A stretch of 64,000 nt of DNA from Chimonanthus salicifolius. Its lineage: Eukaryota; Streptophyta; Magnoliopsida; Laurales; Calycanthaceae. The notes beneath the pieces were generated by a model that had not been told where the DNA came from, ran no database searches, and worked only from the letters and a program-made list of their open reading frames with translations. Positions 12,800 to 24,491 of the stretch are shown one piece after another. Both the position numbers and the translations under genes were made by a program. The DNA lies in the NCBI GenBank assembly GCA_013350335.1, contig CM023539.1, positions 70,204,781 through 70,268,780 of the forward strand. Reading direction: 5' to 3'. Positions within the stretch are counted from its first letter, which is position 1. Every line of letters starts with the position of its first letter.

Positions 12800-13924
12800 A
12801 ACATAATTTGAACAATATGACAAATAATATTGCATTCTTTCTCTAAATTTGATGAAATATTGAAAAGTTGATCAATTGACTATTTTTAGTAAAATTTGTA
12901 CATTATCATTTGCTTTTGTTACCATTATTTTTATCTAAAAATAAATAAATATTTAAATTCATTCAAATAATATGCCAAATCCAAGAATCTTATATTTTGG
13001 GTTGGCCAAATATGACATCTCATACCGGTGTTAAATTCTTACACATGTATTGTACCCATGCAATGTAGTGGTCTAGGTGGACACACTTGGTTTCATTCAT
13101 AAAGCATATATATGCAAGATTTTGCAGTTGATATATCTTGCTTACGCATTTGATACAAATTATTTTACTCCATTTTAGGGATAGCTTCACTCAGACAATG
13201 AGGAAAGGGTTGCTTATGGAAGTTGATAAAATTATGGACGACTCTACTATTGCAATGACATACTTTCTGTAATGACTACAGTTGACTAGATTGATGACCC
13301 ATACTTTGCTTAGCTTATTGGTTTCACCTATACTGCTACCACCATTACAATCATACCAAGGCAATGTAAGTAATCCAATATTTCAAACTTCTGAATACTC
13401 CATTTTAGCACTTAAAAGCTTATATTGGTCTACTTGGCATATATGTGTGTACCTCCCCAGCCCAACTCTAATATTTTCTATGAAAAGAAAAATGTTCTCA
13501 TCTCTTCATTGTTACTTTAGGGCAATTTTGATTAAGATTGTTTTGACATTTTCTTTGCTATTTCAGGGCTCACAGATATCTATTGTCTTTCTTTATAAAT
13601 TGTTTCTCGCCTCATTCAAATTGTCAATACTAAAGAAGTAGTTAACTTTGTGGCTGTCGCTCTTTTATACCCACATACAACGTTGAGCATGAGCAAAGAT
13701 AGGAGTCCAATCATGAAAGAAAATAATTCCATATTGTCTCTTGAGCATTTAAATGAATTTGAAGAATGTTTGATGTCCATTATTAACCTTGAGCCAAGAA
13801 TAAGTGAGGATGGTATGATGAAACACCTGTTTGGGCATTTATCCGAGCATTAGTCTTGTAGTTGTGATGTTGACAGCATTGAGATGGATGATGGAGAAAG
13901 GAAAAGGTGTGTATTATGTATCGG

Positions 13925-14100
13925 GTAACTTAATACCTTTTTCCTGTTATTTATATTTATTTATTTAATATGGGGAGAGAGTAACTTAATACCTTTTTTC
14001 CTGTTTATTTATTGTATTTAATATATGGGAGAGAGTAACTTATACCTTTTTCCTGTTATTTATATTTAGTTTATTTAATATATGAGAGAGAGAGAGAGAG
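13925..14100 (+). repeat. Three tandem copies of a 54-66 bp AT-rich unit ending in a GA run
   Basis: Copies begin near 13925, 13981 and 14035, each with GTAACTTAATACC (or a close variant), TTTTTCCTGTT, a TTTATTTA stretch and a GAGAGA end. The last copy carries an expanded (AG)n run. It is a minisatellite just after the TT9 pseudogene. Confidence 0.8.
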
Positions 14101-15269
14101 ATTTGTCTTATTTAGTGATTTTTCTTATTTCAACCCTACTAATTCATTATGGGTAGAGACATTAGTGATTTGTCTTATTTCAACCCTACCATTATCGGTA
14201 GACATGCTTGATCTTGGACAAATAGGCTTGATCCTAATTCATGCTCCTTTTTACTACCTATGAAGTCTTAACAAGGGATCATTAACTCTTTCTGAGTAGT
14301 TGAAGGTGGCAAGGATGTAGATTGAGAGGGTAGTAAAGGCAGATTCGATAGAGTGATCCTTCCACCACAAAGGAGTACTTTCCTTTCCAAGAAACTAGTC
14401 ATTTTGGAGGGGGTTTTTTTTATTTTCAAATGATTGGTTCCCAAAGCAAGTGATGAGGGAAAGGGGAAGTCCCAAATAAGTGGTAGGGAAATGCAAGGGG
14501 AACACCAAATTGCATACTAGCTAGAGAGCTTAATTTCTTGTCTTTAATATTAATTTCTAGAACTTCACATTTGGGGTAATTAATATGAAGGCCTAAGGCG
14601 GGTTCTAACCACTTTAATGCAGCTTGGAAGTTTTTATCAATTCATCCTTATATAGAGGATGGTATCATCCTGCAAATGGTAGATCTCTAAGGAGGGGCAG
14701 TTGATTCTCTAACCCCTAAAAATGTTAAATACCAAAAGAATAATGAAGAAGGGCTTTATCTACAATAATAAAATAGCAAAAGAGAGTGAACCGCCTTGCC
14801 TTAATCCCTTGGAGTTTTTGAAGCTACCTTTTGGAGAATCATTGACCATGACAAAGTTGATGAAATGTTAGCTTCAATTGACCCACACTACCGTTTCCAA
14901 AAAACCTATGCTTTTAATAGAAAATTGAAGGAATCCTTAGTTGACCATGTTATAGGCTTTCTAAAATCAAGCTTGTAGGCAACACCTTATGTTTTGAGTT
15001 GTCCCAAGAGTCTAAGAATGTTGAATATTGTAATTTACCTTTTTAGGCAAAATTATATTTCATTTTGTATAGGTGCTAGGAACACCATAAGTAGACTTTC
15101 CTTTTTTCTTTTTCTTTTTTTGAATTTCCATTTCTTTGTAATTTTGTGTCTATAAATCCCAAAAGTATGTACTCTTTGAACAAGGAAAATGCAGCACATT
15201 TTTTCCTTTGATCTTCCTTTTCTTTTGTCCCCTCCATTTGTATCTGTCCATTTCATCATGTTATGTAGA

Positions 15270-15374
15270 GCCAGTATGGTACTGCCAGCCATATCCACCA
15301 TCCATATAGATAGAAAAAATCTAAAAATATTAAATTAGTAGTGAATATGGCTGGCAGTACCAAACTGCTGGCAG
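15270..15374. repeat. Perfect 18-bp inverted repeat (hairpin)
   Basis: TGGTACTGCCAGCCATAT (15277-15294) is followed 50 bp later by its exact reverse complement (15345-15362). The arms extend outward imperfectly through GCCAG (15270) and CTGGC (15370-15374). The AT-rich loop carries no frame. It could be a MITE remnant or a small hairpin locus; no target-site duplication was recognised. Confidence 0.8.
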
Positions 15375-15576
15375 CATGTGATAATGCCTCTTTAACTATA
15401 GTGCTTGATTCTATAAAAAATAGGTAGTACCTAAATCACCACTCTATTGTAATTATGAACTTTCCTTTTGTTACTCTACATTGATGTCTCTTCTTTTTTA
15501 ATGTTTTATTATTCTTACTTTATTGGAATTGCTTTTGAGCTTCTGGCTGTACTTTTTCCATAGAAGGAAAGAATAA

Positions 15577-18500
15577 AATTGGTATGCTTTTTTTAAATTT
15601 GTATGTGTTTGCCTTTTTTAATTATGATAATTTAATGATGGTGATGATGTTAGATAGATGATTGCATTAAAGTCATTAACACATGAGAAGAAGTGACTAA
15701 CACGTGATCAATTGCATGTTTGATCATTATTAATTACGTAACATGTGAGTATTGAATGTCTTTATATTGTTATTGTAGTTCAACTTATTAGAATTTGATT
15801 TGATTATTTAGTTTTTTATTTATTGTGCCCAGTGGCGGAGGTGATTGCTCACCATATGGGGTTGGTGATTGCGTTCAAGTATTTCGTTTTCTGTCTTTTT
15901 TTTTTTTTTTTATGTATAGTGATAGTGTGTTGATGATGGTAAATAGATTATGGTGATGAAGGCTGTGATGAAGACGTTGAACCATATTCCATTTGAAGCT
16001 TACGCACATTAGAAGAAATTATGGACATCACTACAGGTATGTCTTTCTTCAGCATCCTTTTCATTTTCATTTCCATTTCTTTATTATGGTGATAATGATT
16101 GGTGAATTTGATGAGGGTAATAGATTATGGTTTGAAATGTGTTGATGGTAATGGATTAAAATGATGATAGTTTTTAAGGATGGTAAGGCTTAAGACGTTT
16201 CACTTTTAACATAGTGAGAAAGATGTAACATGAAAGATCGTAATTATTAAAATAGTTCAAAATCTCAAAACTTCATCTTCACTTGGTTATAGATTCATAT
16301 GAGTTTGTTGGTTTTTCGACTTTTATCGAGTTTTCCCGAGTTTTATTGATTTTCTTAAATTGTATAATGTCTTAAGTTTTTTCGAGTCAACCGAGTTAGG
16401 CCGAGAAGAATTGAGATTTTGGACTAAATTTTAAATTTTTTACGATCTTAACATATAATATTTGCTCAATGTGAATTATATAACGTGCCAATATTTTATA
16501 TCTTTACATTTTTGTTACAGCACTTTCTGATAAAATTGATTTGATGATTTCTTGTTTTTGTTTGGGGAGGGGGAGTGGATGTAGGATATATTTTGTGACA
16601 AAGGGATGGAAACGCAATCAATTACATATTTCAAGCACTATAACAAGTCATCGACATCAGTCATTATTGGTTTGCCTTTTTTTAATTTGTATGTGTTTGC
16701 CTTTTTTTAATTATGATAATTAATGATGGCGATGATGTTAGATAGATGATTGCATTAAAGTCATTAACACGTGAGAAGAAGTGACTAACACGTGATCAAT
16801 TGCATGTTTGATCATTATTAATTACGTAACATGTGAGTATTGAATGCGTTTATATTGTTATCGTAGTACAACTTATTAGAATTTGATTCGATTAATTCTT
16901 ATTTTATTTATTGTGGCCAGTGGCGGAGGTGATTGCGTACCATATGGGGTTGGTGATTGCGTTCAAGTATGTCTTTTTCTGTCTTTTTCTTTATTTATTT
17001 TTTTATGTATAATGATAGTGTGTTGATGATGGTAAATAGATTATGGTGATAAATGTTGTGATGAAGATGTTGAACCATGTTTCATTTAAAGCTTACGCAC
17101 ATTAGAAGAAATTATGGACATCACTACAGGTATGTCTTTCTTCATCATCCTTTTCATTGTCATTTCCATTTCTTTATTATGGTGATAATGATTGGTGAAT
17201 TTGATGAGGGTAATAGATTATGGTTTGAAATGTCTTGATGGTAATGGATTAAAATGATGATAGTTTTTAAGGATGGCAAGGCTTAGGACGTTTCACTTTT
17301 AGCATAGTGAGAAAGATGTAGCACGAAAGATCGTAATTATTAAAATAGTTCAAAATCTCAAAACTTCGTCTTCACTTGGTTATAGATAGATTTGAGTTTG
17401 TTGGTTTTTCGACTTTTACTGAGTTTTGCCGAGTTTTATTGATTTTCTTAAATTGTACAATGTTTTAAGTTTTTTCGAGTCAACCGAGTTAGGCCGAGAA
17501 GAATTGAGATTTTGGATTAAATTTTATATTTTTTTACGATCTTAACATATAATATTTGCTCAATGTGAATTATATAACGTGTCAATATTTTATATTTTTA
17601 CATTTTTGTTACAGTACTTTCTGATAAAATTGATTTGATGATTTCTTGTTTTTGTTTGGGGAGGGGGAGTGGGCGTAGGATATATTTTGTGACAAAGGGA
17701 TGGAAACGCAATCAATTACATGTTTTCACATACGACCACAATTCATCGACATCAGTCATTATTGGTATGCCTTTTTTTAATTTGCATGTGTTTGCCTTTT
17801 TTAATTATGATAATTTAATGTTGGTGATGATGTTAGATAGATGATTGCATTAAAGTCATTAACACATGAGAAGAAGTGAATAACACGTGATCAATTGCAT
17901 GTTTGATCATTATTAATTACGTAATATTTGAGTATTGAATGCGTTTATATTGTTATCGTAGTACAACTTATTGGAATTTGATTCGATTATTTCTTATTTT
18001 ATTTATTGTGCCCTGTGGCGGAAGTGATTGCGCACCATAGGGGGTTAGTGATTGCATACAAGTATTTCTTTTTCTGTCTTTTTCTTTATTTAGTTTTTTA
18101 TGTATAATGATAGAGTGTTGATGATGGTAAGTAGTTTATGGTGATTAAGGTTGTGATGAAGACTTTGAATCAAGTTCTATTTAAAGCTTACGCACATTAG
18201 AAGAAATTATGGAGATCACTGCAGGTATGTCTTTCTTCATCATCCTTTTCATTTTCATTTCCATTTATTTATTATGGTGATAATGATTGGTGAATTTGAT
18301 GAGGGTAATAGATTATGGTTTGAAGTGTGTTGATGGTAACGAAGTAAAATGATGATAGTTTTTAAGGATGGTAAGGTTTAGGACGTTTCACTTTTAGCAT
18401 AGTGGGAAAGATATATCATAAAAGATCGTAATTATTAAAATAGTTCAAAATCTCAAAACTTCATCTTCACTTGGTTATAGATAGAGTTGAGTTTGTTGGT

Positions 18501-21500
18501 TTTTCGACTTTTACTGAGTTTTGCCGAGTTTTATTGATTTTCTTTAATTGTATAATGTCTTAAGTTTTTTCGAGTCAACCGAGTTAGACAGAAAAGAATT
18601 GAGATTTTGGACTAAATTTTAATTTTTTTTGCGATCTTACATATAATATTTGCTCAATGTGATTATATAACGTGTCAATATTTTATATCTTTATATTTTT
18701 GTTACGGTACTTTCCGATAGAAATTGATTTGATGATTTCTTGTTTTTGTTTGGGGAGGGGGAGTGGGTGTAGGATATATTTTGTGACAAAGGGATGGAAA
18801 CGCAATCAATTACATGTTTTCAAGCACTACAACAAGTCATCGTCATCAGTCATTATTGGTATGTTTTTTTTTAATTTGTATGTGTTTGCCTTTTTAATTA
18901 TGGAAATTTAATTATGGTGACGATGTTAGATAGATGATTGCATTAAAGTCATTAACACATGAGAAGAAGTGACTAACACGTGATCAATTGCATGTTTGAT
19001 CATTATTAATTATGTAACATGTGAGTATTGAATGACTTTATATTGTTATTGTAGTACAACTCATTAGAATTTGATTCGATTATTTCTTATTCTGTTTATT
19101 GTGCCCAGTGGCGGAGGTGATTGCGCACCATATGGGGTTGGTGATTGCGTTCAAGTATTTCTTTTTCTGTCTTTTTTTTTTTTTATGTATAGTGATAGTG
19201 TGTTGATGATGGTAAATAGATTATGGTGATGCAGGTTGTGATGAAGACGTCGAACCATGTTCCATTCAAAGCTTACGCACATTAGAAGAAATTATGGACA
19301 TCACTACAGGTGTGTCTTTCTTCATCATCCTTTTCATTTTCATTTCCATTTCTTTATTATGGTGATAATGATTGGTGAATTTGATGAGGGTAATAGATTA
19401 TGGTTTGAAATGTGTTGATGGTAATGGATTAAAATGATGATAGTTTTTAAGGATGGTAAGGCTTAGGACGTTTCACTTTTAACATAGTGAGAAAGATGTA
19501 ACATGAAAGATCGTAATTATTAAAATAGTTCAAAATCTCAAAACTTCATCTTCACTTGGTTATAGATTCATATGAGTTTGTTGGTTTTTCGACTTTTATC
19601 GAGTTTTCCCGAGTTTTATTGATTTTCTTAAATTGTATAATGTCTTAAGTTTTTTCGAGTCAACCGAGTTAGGCTGAGAAGAATTGAGATTTTGGACTAA
19701 ATTTTAAATTTTTTACGATCTTAACATATAATATTTGCTCAATGTGAATTATATAGCGTGCCAATATTTTATATCTTTACATTTTTGTTACGGCACTTTC
19801 TGATAAAATTGATTTGATGATTTCTTGTTTTTGTTTGGGGAGGGGGAGTGGATGTAGGATATATTTTGTGACAAAGGGATGGAAACGCAATCAATTACAT
19901 ATTTCAAGCACTATAACAAGTCATCGACATCAGTCATTATTGGTTTGCCTTTTTTTAATTTGTATGTGTTTGCCTTTTTTTAATTATGATAATTAATGAT
20001 GGCGATGATGTTGGATAGATGATTGCGTTAAAGTCATTAACACATGAGAAGAAGTGACTAACACGTGATCAATTGCATGTTTGATCATTATTAATTACGT
20101 AACATGTGAGTATTGAATGCGTTTATATTGTTATCGTAGTACAACTTATTAGAATTTGATTCGATTAATTCTTGTTTTATTTATTGTGGCCAGTGGCGGA
20201 GGTGATTGCGTACCATATGGGGTTGGTGATTGCGTTCAAGTATGTCTTTTTCTGTCTTTTTCTTTATTTATTTTTTTATGTATAATGATAGTGTGTTGAT
20301 GATGGTAAATAGATTATGGTGATGAAGGTTGTGATGAAAACATTGAACCATGTTCCACTAAAAGCTTACGCGCATTAGAAGAAATTATGGACATCACTAC
20401 AGGTGTGTCTTTCTTCATCATCCTTTTCATTTTCATTTCCATTTCTTTATTATGGTGATAATGATTGGTGAATTTGATGAGGGTAATAGATTATAGTTTG
20501 AAATGTGTTGTTGGTAATGGATTAAAATGATGATAGTTTTTAAGGATGTTAAGGCTTAGGACGTTTCACTTCTAGCATAGTGAGAAAGATGTAGCATGAA
20601 AGATCGTGATTATTAAAATAGTTCAAAATCTCAAAACTTCATCTTCACTTGGTTATAGATAGATTTGAGTTTGTTGGTTTTTCGTCTTTTACCGAGTTTT
20701 GCCGAGTTTTATTGATTTTCTTAAATTGTACAATATCTTAAGTTTTTTCGAGTCAACCGAGTTAGGCCGAGAAGAATTGAGATTTTGGACTAAATTTTAA
20801 ATTTTTTGCGATCTTAACATATAATATTTGCTCAATGTGAATTATATAACGTGTCAATACTTTTTATCTGTACATTTTTGTTACGGTGCTTTCTGATAGA
20901 AATTGATTTGATGATTTCTTGTTCTTGTTTGGGGAGGGGGAGTGGGTGTAGGATATATTTTATGACAAAGGGATGGAAACGCAATCAATTACATGTTTTC
21001 AAGCACTACAACAAGTCATCTACATCAGTCATTATTGGTATGCCTTTTTCTAATTTGTATGTGTTTGCCTTTTTTTAATTATGATAATTTAATGATAGTG
21101 ATGATGTTAGATAGATGATTGCATTAAAGTCATTTACACATGAGAAGAAGTGACTAACACGTTATCAATTGCATGTTTGATCATTATTAATTATGTAACA
21201 TGTGAGTATTGAATGCCTTTATATTGTTATTGTAGTACAACTCATTAGAATTTGATTCAATTAATTCTTATTTTATTTATTGTGGCCAGTGGCGGAGGTG
21301 ATTGCGCACCATATGGGGTTGGTGATTGAGTTCAAGTATTTCTTTTTCTGCATTTTTCTTTATTTGTTTTTTTTTTTTGTATAATGATAGTGTATTGATG
21401 ATAGTAAATAGATTATGGTGATGAATGTTGTGATGAAGACGTCGAACCATGTTCCATTTAAAGGTTACGCAGATTAGAAGAAATTATGGACATCACTACA

Positions 21501-24022
21501 GGTATGTCTTTCTTCATCTTCCTTTTCATTTTCATTTCCATTTCTTTATTATGGTGATAATGATTGGTGAATTTGATGAGGGTAATAGATTATGGTTTGA
21601 AATGTGTTGTTGGTAATGGATTAAAATGATGATAGTTTTTAAGGATGTTAAGGCTTAGGACGTTTCACTTTTAGCATAATGAGAAAGATGTTGCATGAAA
21701 GATCGTAATTATTAAAATAGTTCAAAATCTCAAAACTTCATCTGCACTTGGTTATAGATAGATTTGAGTTTGTTGGTTTTTCGACTTTTACTGAGTTTTG
21801 CCGAGTTTTATTGATTTTCTTAAATTGTACAATGTCTTAAATTTTTTCGAGTCAACCGAGTTGGGTTTAGAAGAATTGAGATTTTGGACTAAATTTTAAA
21901 TTTTTTACGATCTTAACATATAATATTTGCTCAATGTGAATTATATAACGTGCCAATATTTTATATCTTTACATTTTTGTTACGGCACTTTCTGATAAAA
22001 TTGATTTGATGATTTCTTATTTTTGTTTGGGGAGGGGGAGTGGATGTAGGATATATTTTGTGACAAAGGGATGGAAACGCAATCAATTACATGTTTTCAC
22101 ATACGACCACAATTCATCGACATCAGTCATTATTGGTATGCCTTTTTTTAATTTGTATGCGTTTGTCTTTTTTTAATTATGATAATTTAATGATAGTGAT
22201 GATGTTAGATAGATGATTGCATTAAAGTCATTTACACATGAGAAGAAGTGACTAACACGTGATCAATTGCATGTTTGATCATTGTTAATTATGTAACATG
22301 TGAGTATTGAATGCCTTTATATTGTTATCGTAGTACAACTTATTAGAATTTGATTCGATTAATTCTTATTTTATTTATTGTGGCCAGTGGCGGAGGTGAT
22401 TGCGCACCATATGGGGTTGGTGATTGCGTTCAAGTATTTCTTTTTCTGCATTTTTCTTTATTTTTTTTTTTTTATGTATAATGATAGTGTATTGATGATG
22501 GTAAATAGATTATGGTGATGAAGGTTGTGATGAAGACGTCGAACCATTTTCCATTTAAAGCTTACGCAGATTAGAAGAAATTATGGACATCACTCCAGTT
22601 ATGTCTTTCTTCATCTTCCTTTTCATTTTCATTGCCATTTCTTTATTATGGTGACAATGATTGGTGAATTTGATGAGGGTAATAGATTATGGTTTGAAAT
22701 GTGTTGTTGGTAATGGATTAAAATGATGATAGTTTTTAAGGATGTTAAGGCTTAGGACGTTTCACTTTTAGCATAGTGAGAAAGATGTAGCATGAAAGAT
22801 CGTAATTATTAAAATAGTTCAAAATCTCAAAACTTCATCTTCACTTGGTTATAGATAGAGTTGAATTTGTTGGTTTTTTGACTTTTACTAAGTTTTGCCG
22901 AGTTTTATTGATTTTCTTAAATTGTACAATATCTTAAGTTTTTTCGAGTCAACCGAGTTAGGCCGAGAAGAATTGAGATTTTGGACTAAATTTTAAATTT
23001 TTTGCGATCTTAACATATAATATTTGCTCAATGTGAATTATATAACGTGTCAATATTTATATCTTTACATTTTTGTTCCAGTACTTTCTGATAAAAATTG
23101 ATTTGATGATTTCTTGTTCTTGTTTGGGGAGGGGGAGTGGGTGTAGGATATATTTTATGACAAAGGGATGGAAACACAATCAATTACATGTTTTCAAGCA
23201 CTACAACAAGTCATCGACATCAGTCATTATTGGTATGCCGTCTTTTAATTTGTATGTGTTTGCCTTTTTTAATTGTGATAATTTAATGGTGGTGTTGATG
23301 TTAGATAGATGATTGCATTAAAGTCATTAACACATGAGAAGAAGTGACTAACATGTGAGTATTGAATGTCTTTATATTGTTATTGTAGTACAACTTATTA
23401 AAATTTGATTCGATTATTTCTTATTTTATTTATTGTGCCCCGTGGCGGAGGTGATTGCGCACCATATGGGGTTGGTGATTGCGTTCAAGTATGTCTTTTT
23501 CTGTCTTTTTCTTTATTTATTTTTTTATGTATAATGATAGTGTGTTGATGATGGTAAATAGATTATGGTGATGAAGGTTGTGATGAAAACATTGAACCAT
23601 GTTCCACTTAAAGCTTACGCGCATTAGAAGAAATTATGGACATCACTACAGGTGTGTCTTTCTTCATCATCTTTTTCATTTTCATTTCCATTTCTTTATT
23701 ATGGTGATAATGATTGGTGAATTTGATGAGGGTAATAGATTTTGGTTTGAAATGTGTTGATGGTAATGGATTAAAATGATGATAGTTTTTAAGGATGCTA
23801 AGGCTTAGGACGTTTCACTTTTAGCATAGTGAGAAAGATGTTGCATGAAAGATCGTAATTATTAAAATAGTTCAAAATCTCAAAACTTCATCTTCACTTA
23901 GTTATAGATTGATTTGAGTGTGTTGATTTTTCAACTTTTACCGAGTTTTGCAGAGTTTTATTGATTTTCTTAAATTGTGTAATGTCTTATGTTTTTTCGA
24001 GTCAACCGAGTTAGGCCGAGAA
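15577..24022 (+). repeat. Tandem array B: 7 full and 1 partial unit of the same about 1.09-kb repeat
   Basis: The landmark ATTGGTATGCC (or ATTGGTTTGCC) recurs at 15578, 16666, 17761, 18855, 19939, 21034, 22132 and 23229, with periods of 1084-1098 bp. The array enters abruptly at AATAAA|ATTGGTATGC and leaves at AGGCCGAGAAG|TAGCC. Its first unit shares the rare variants of unit 1 of array A (GATTGCTCACC, TTCAGCATCC, ATTCATATGAG), so B descends from A by duplication. Some variants recur every third unit (16627 and 19900; 16937 and 20209), others four units apart (17730 and 22095), which shows block-wise exchange. No transposon coding region is present. Confidence 0.95.
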
Positions 24023-24491
24023 GTAGCCAAATATGGTATAGGTTTGGTCAAAGATATTAGCATTGTTCTGTTGCTGTGATCCACAACATCGGATGTTAGG
24101 ATTAGCTGTTATTTCCCTTGGCTGACCTATTGATGACTGAGAAGGCCTTCGTTGCATCATGACAAAGTACGATTTAACACTTGCAAAAATCTGTAGAGTG
24201 CCTTTTATTTACGATAACTGCTACTTCCGTCTTGTCATTTGAAGAGAAAATCACGGTGGAAGATCCATGTAGAAATCTCCTCTTTCTTTTCTCGAGCATA
24301 AAATTTTCTCATGGGCCACCGTTGGTTTATGGAGGATTTTCAGAGTTTCTCATATAGAACCATATTGAAGAAGATATTGGATTTATGACCAACCATAATT
24401 ACCAAATGATGCATTTCTTCTACTCCTTATCTTGTTTGCTTTGATGTAAGAATTAAGATTGGTATTTCTGGTGCTTTCTGTGTTGGTGCAG

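Larger units (their letters stand above)
11029..13853 (+). pseudogene. TT9: TT9/GFS9 (CLEC16A family) later exons, multiply frameshifted
   Basis: Exon 11029-11122 follows TTTGACAG and encodes VVSFPLYTEAI, then after two single-base losses FAQHEE and MIQIAVRALTL. Exon 11228-11347 gives SDDMVYAFI, then after one loss TTPPVSEYFSDLVLNLRQHC. Exon 13179-13365 gives LLMEVDKIMDD, shifts to LYYCNDILSV, then shifts back to LTRLMTHTLLSLLVSPILL. Exon 13567 onward gives FLYKLFLASFKLSILKK, loses one base near 13640, then reads NFVAVALLYPH to a TAG at 13851. The order matches the N-terminal FPL domain of CLEC16A/TT9 proteins and the segment after it. A short NVYHV-type piece between the first two exons is not visible. 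The rest of the C-terminus is not found downstream. Too many lesions remain for a working gene unless they are assembly errors. Confidence 0.85.
13854..15576. other. Non-coding stretch between TT9 exons and array B
   Basis: Apart from the short tandem repeat (13925-14100) and the hairpin (15270-15374), no exon is supported. About 14220-15040 has degraded reverse-transcriptase-like words of an old LINE in broken frames, for example near 14800-14960, but not enough to classify. Confidence 0.4.

Noticed and set aside
12562..12835. Minus-strand frames running through 12562-12835
   Set aside because: They consist mostly of the 100-N gap and are not real.
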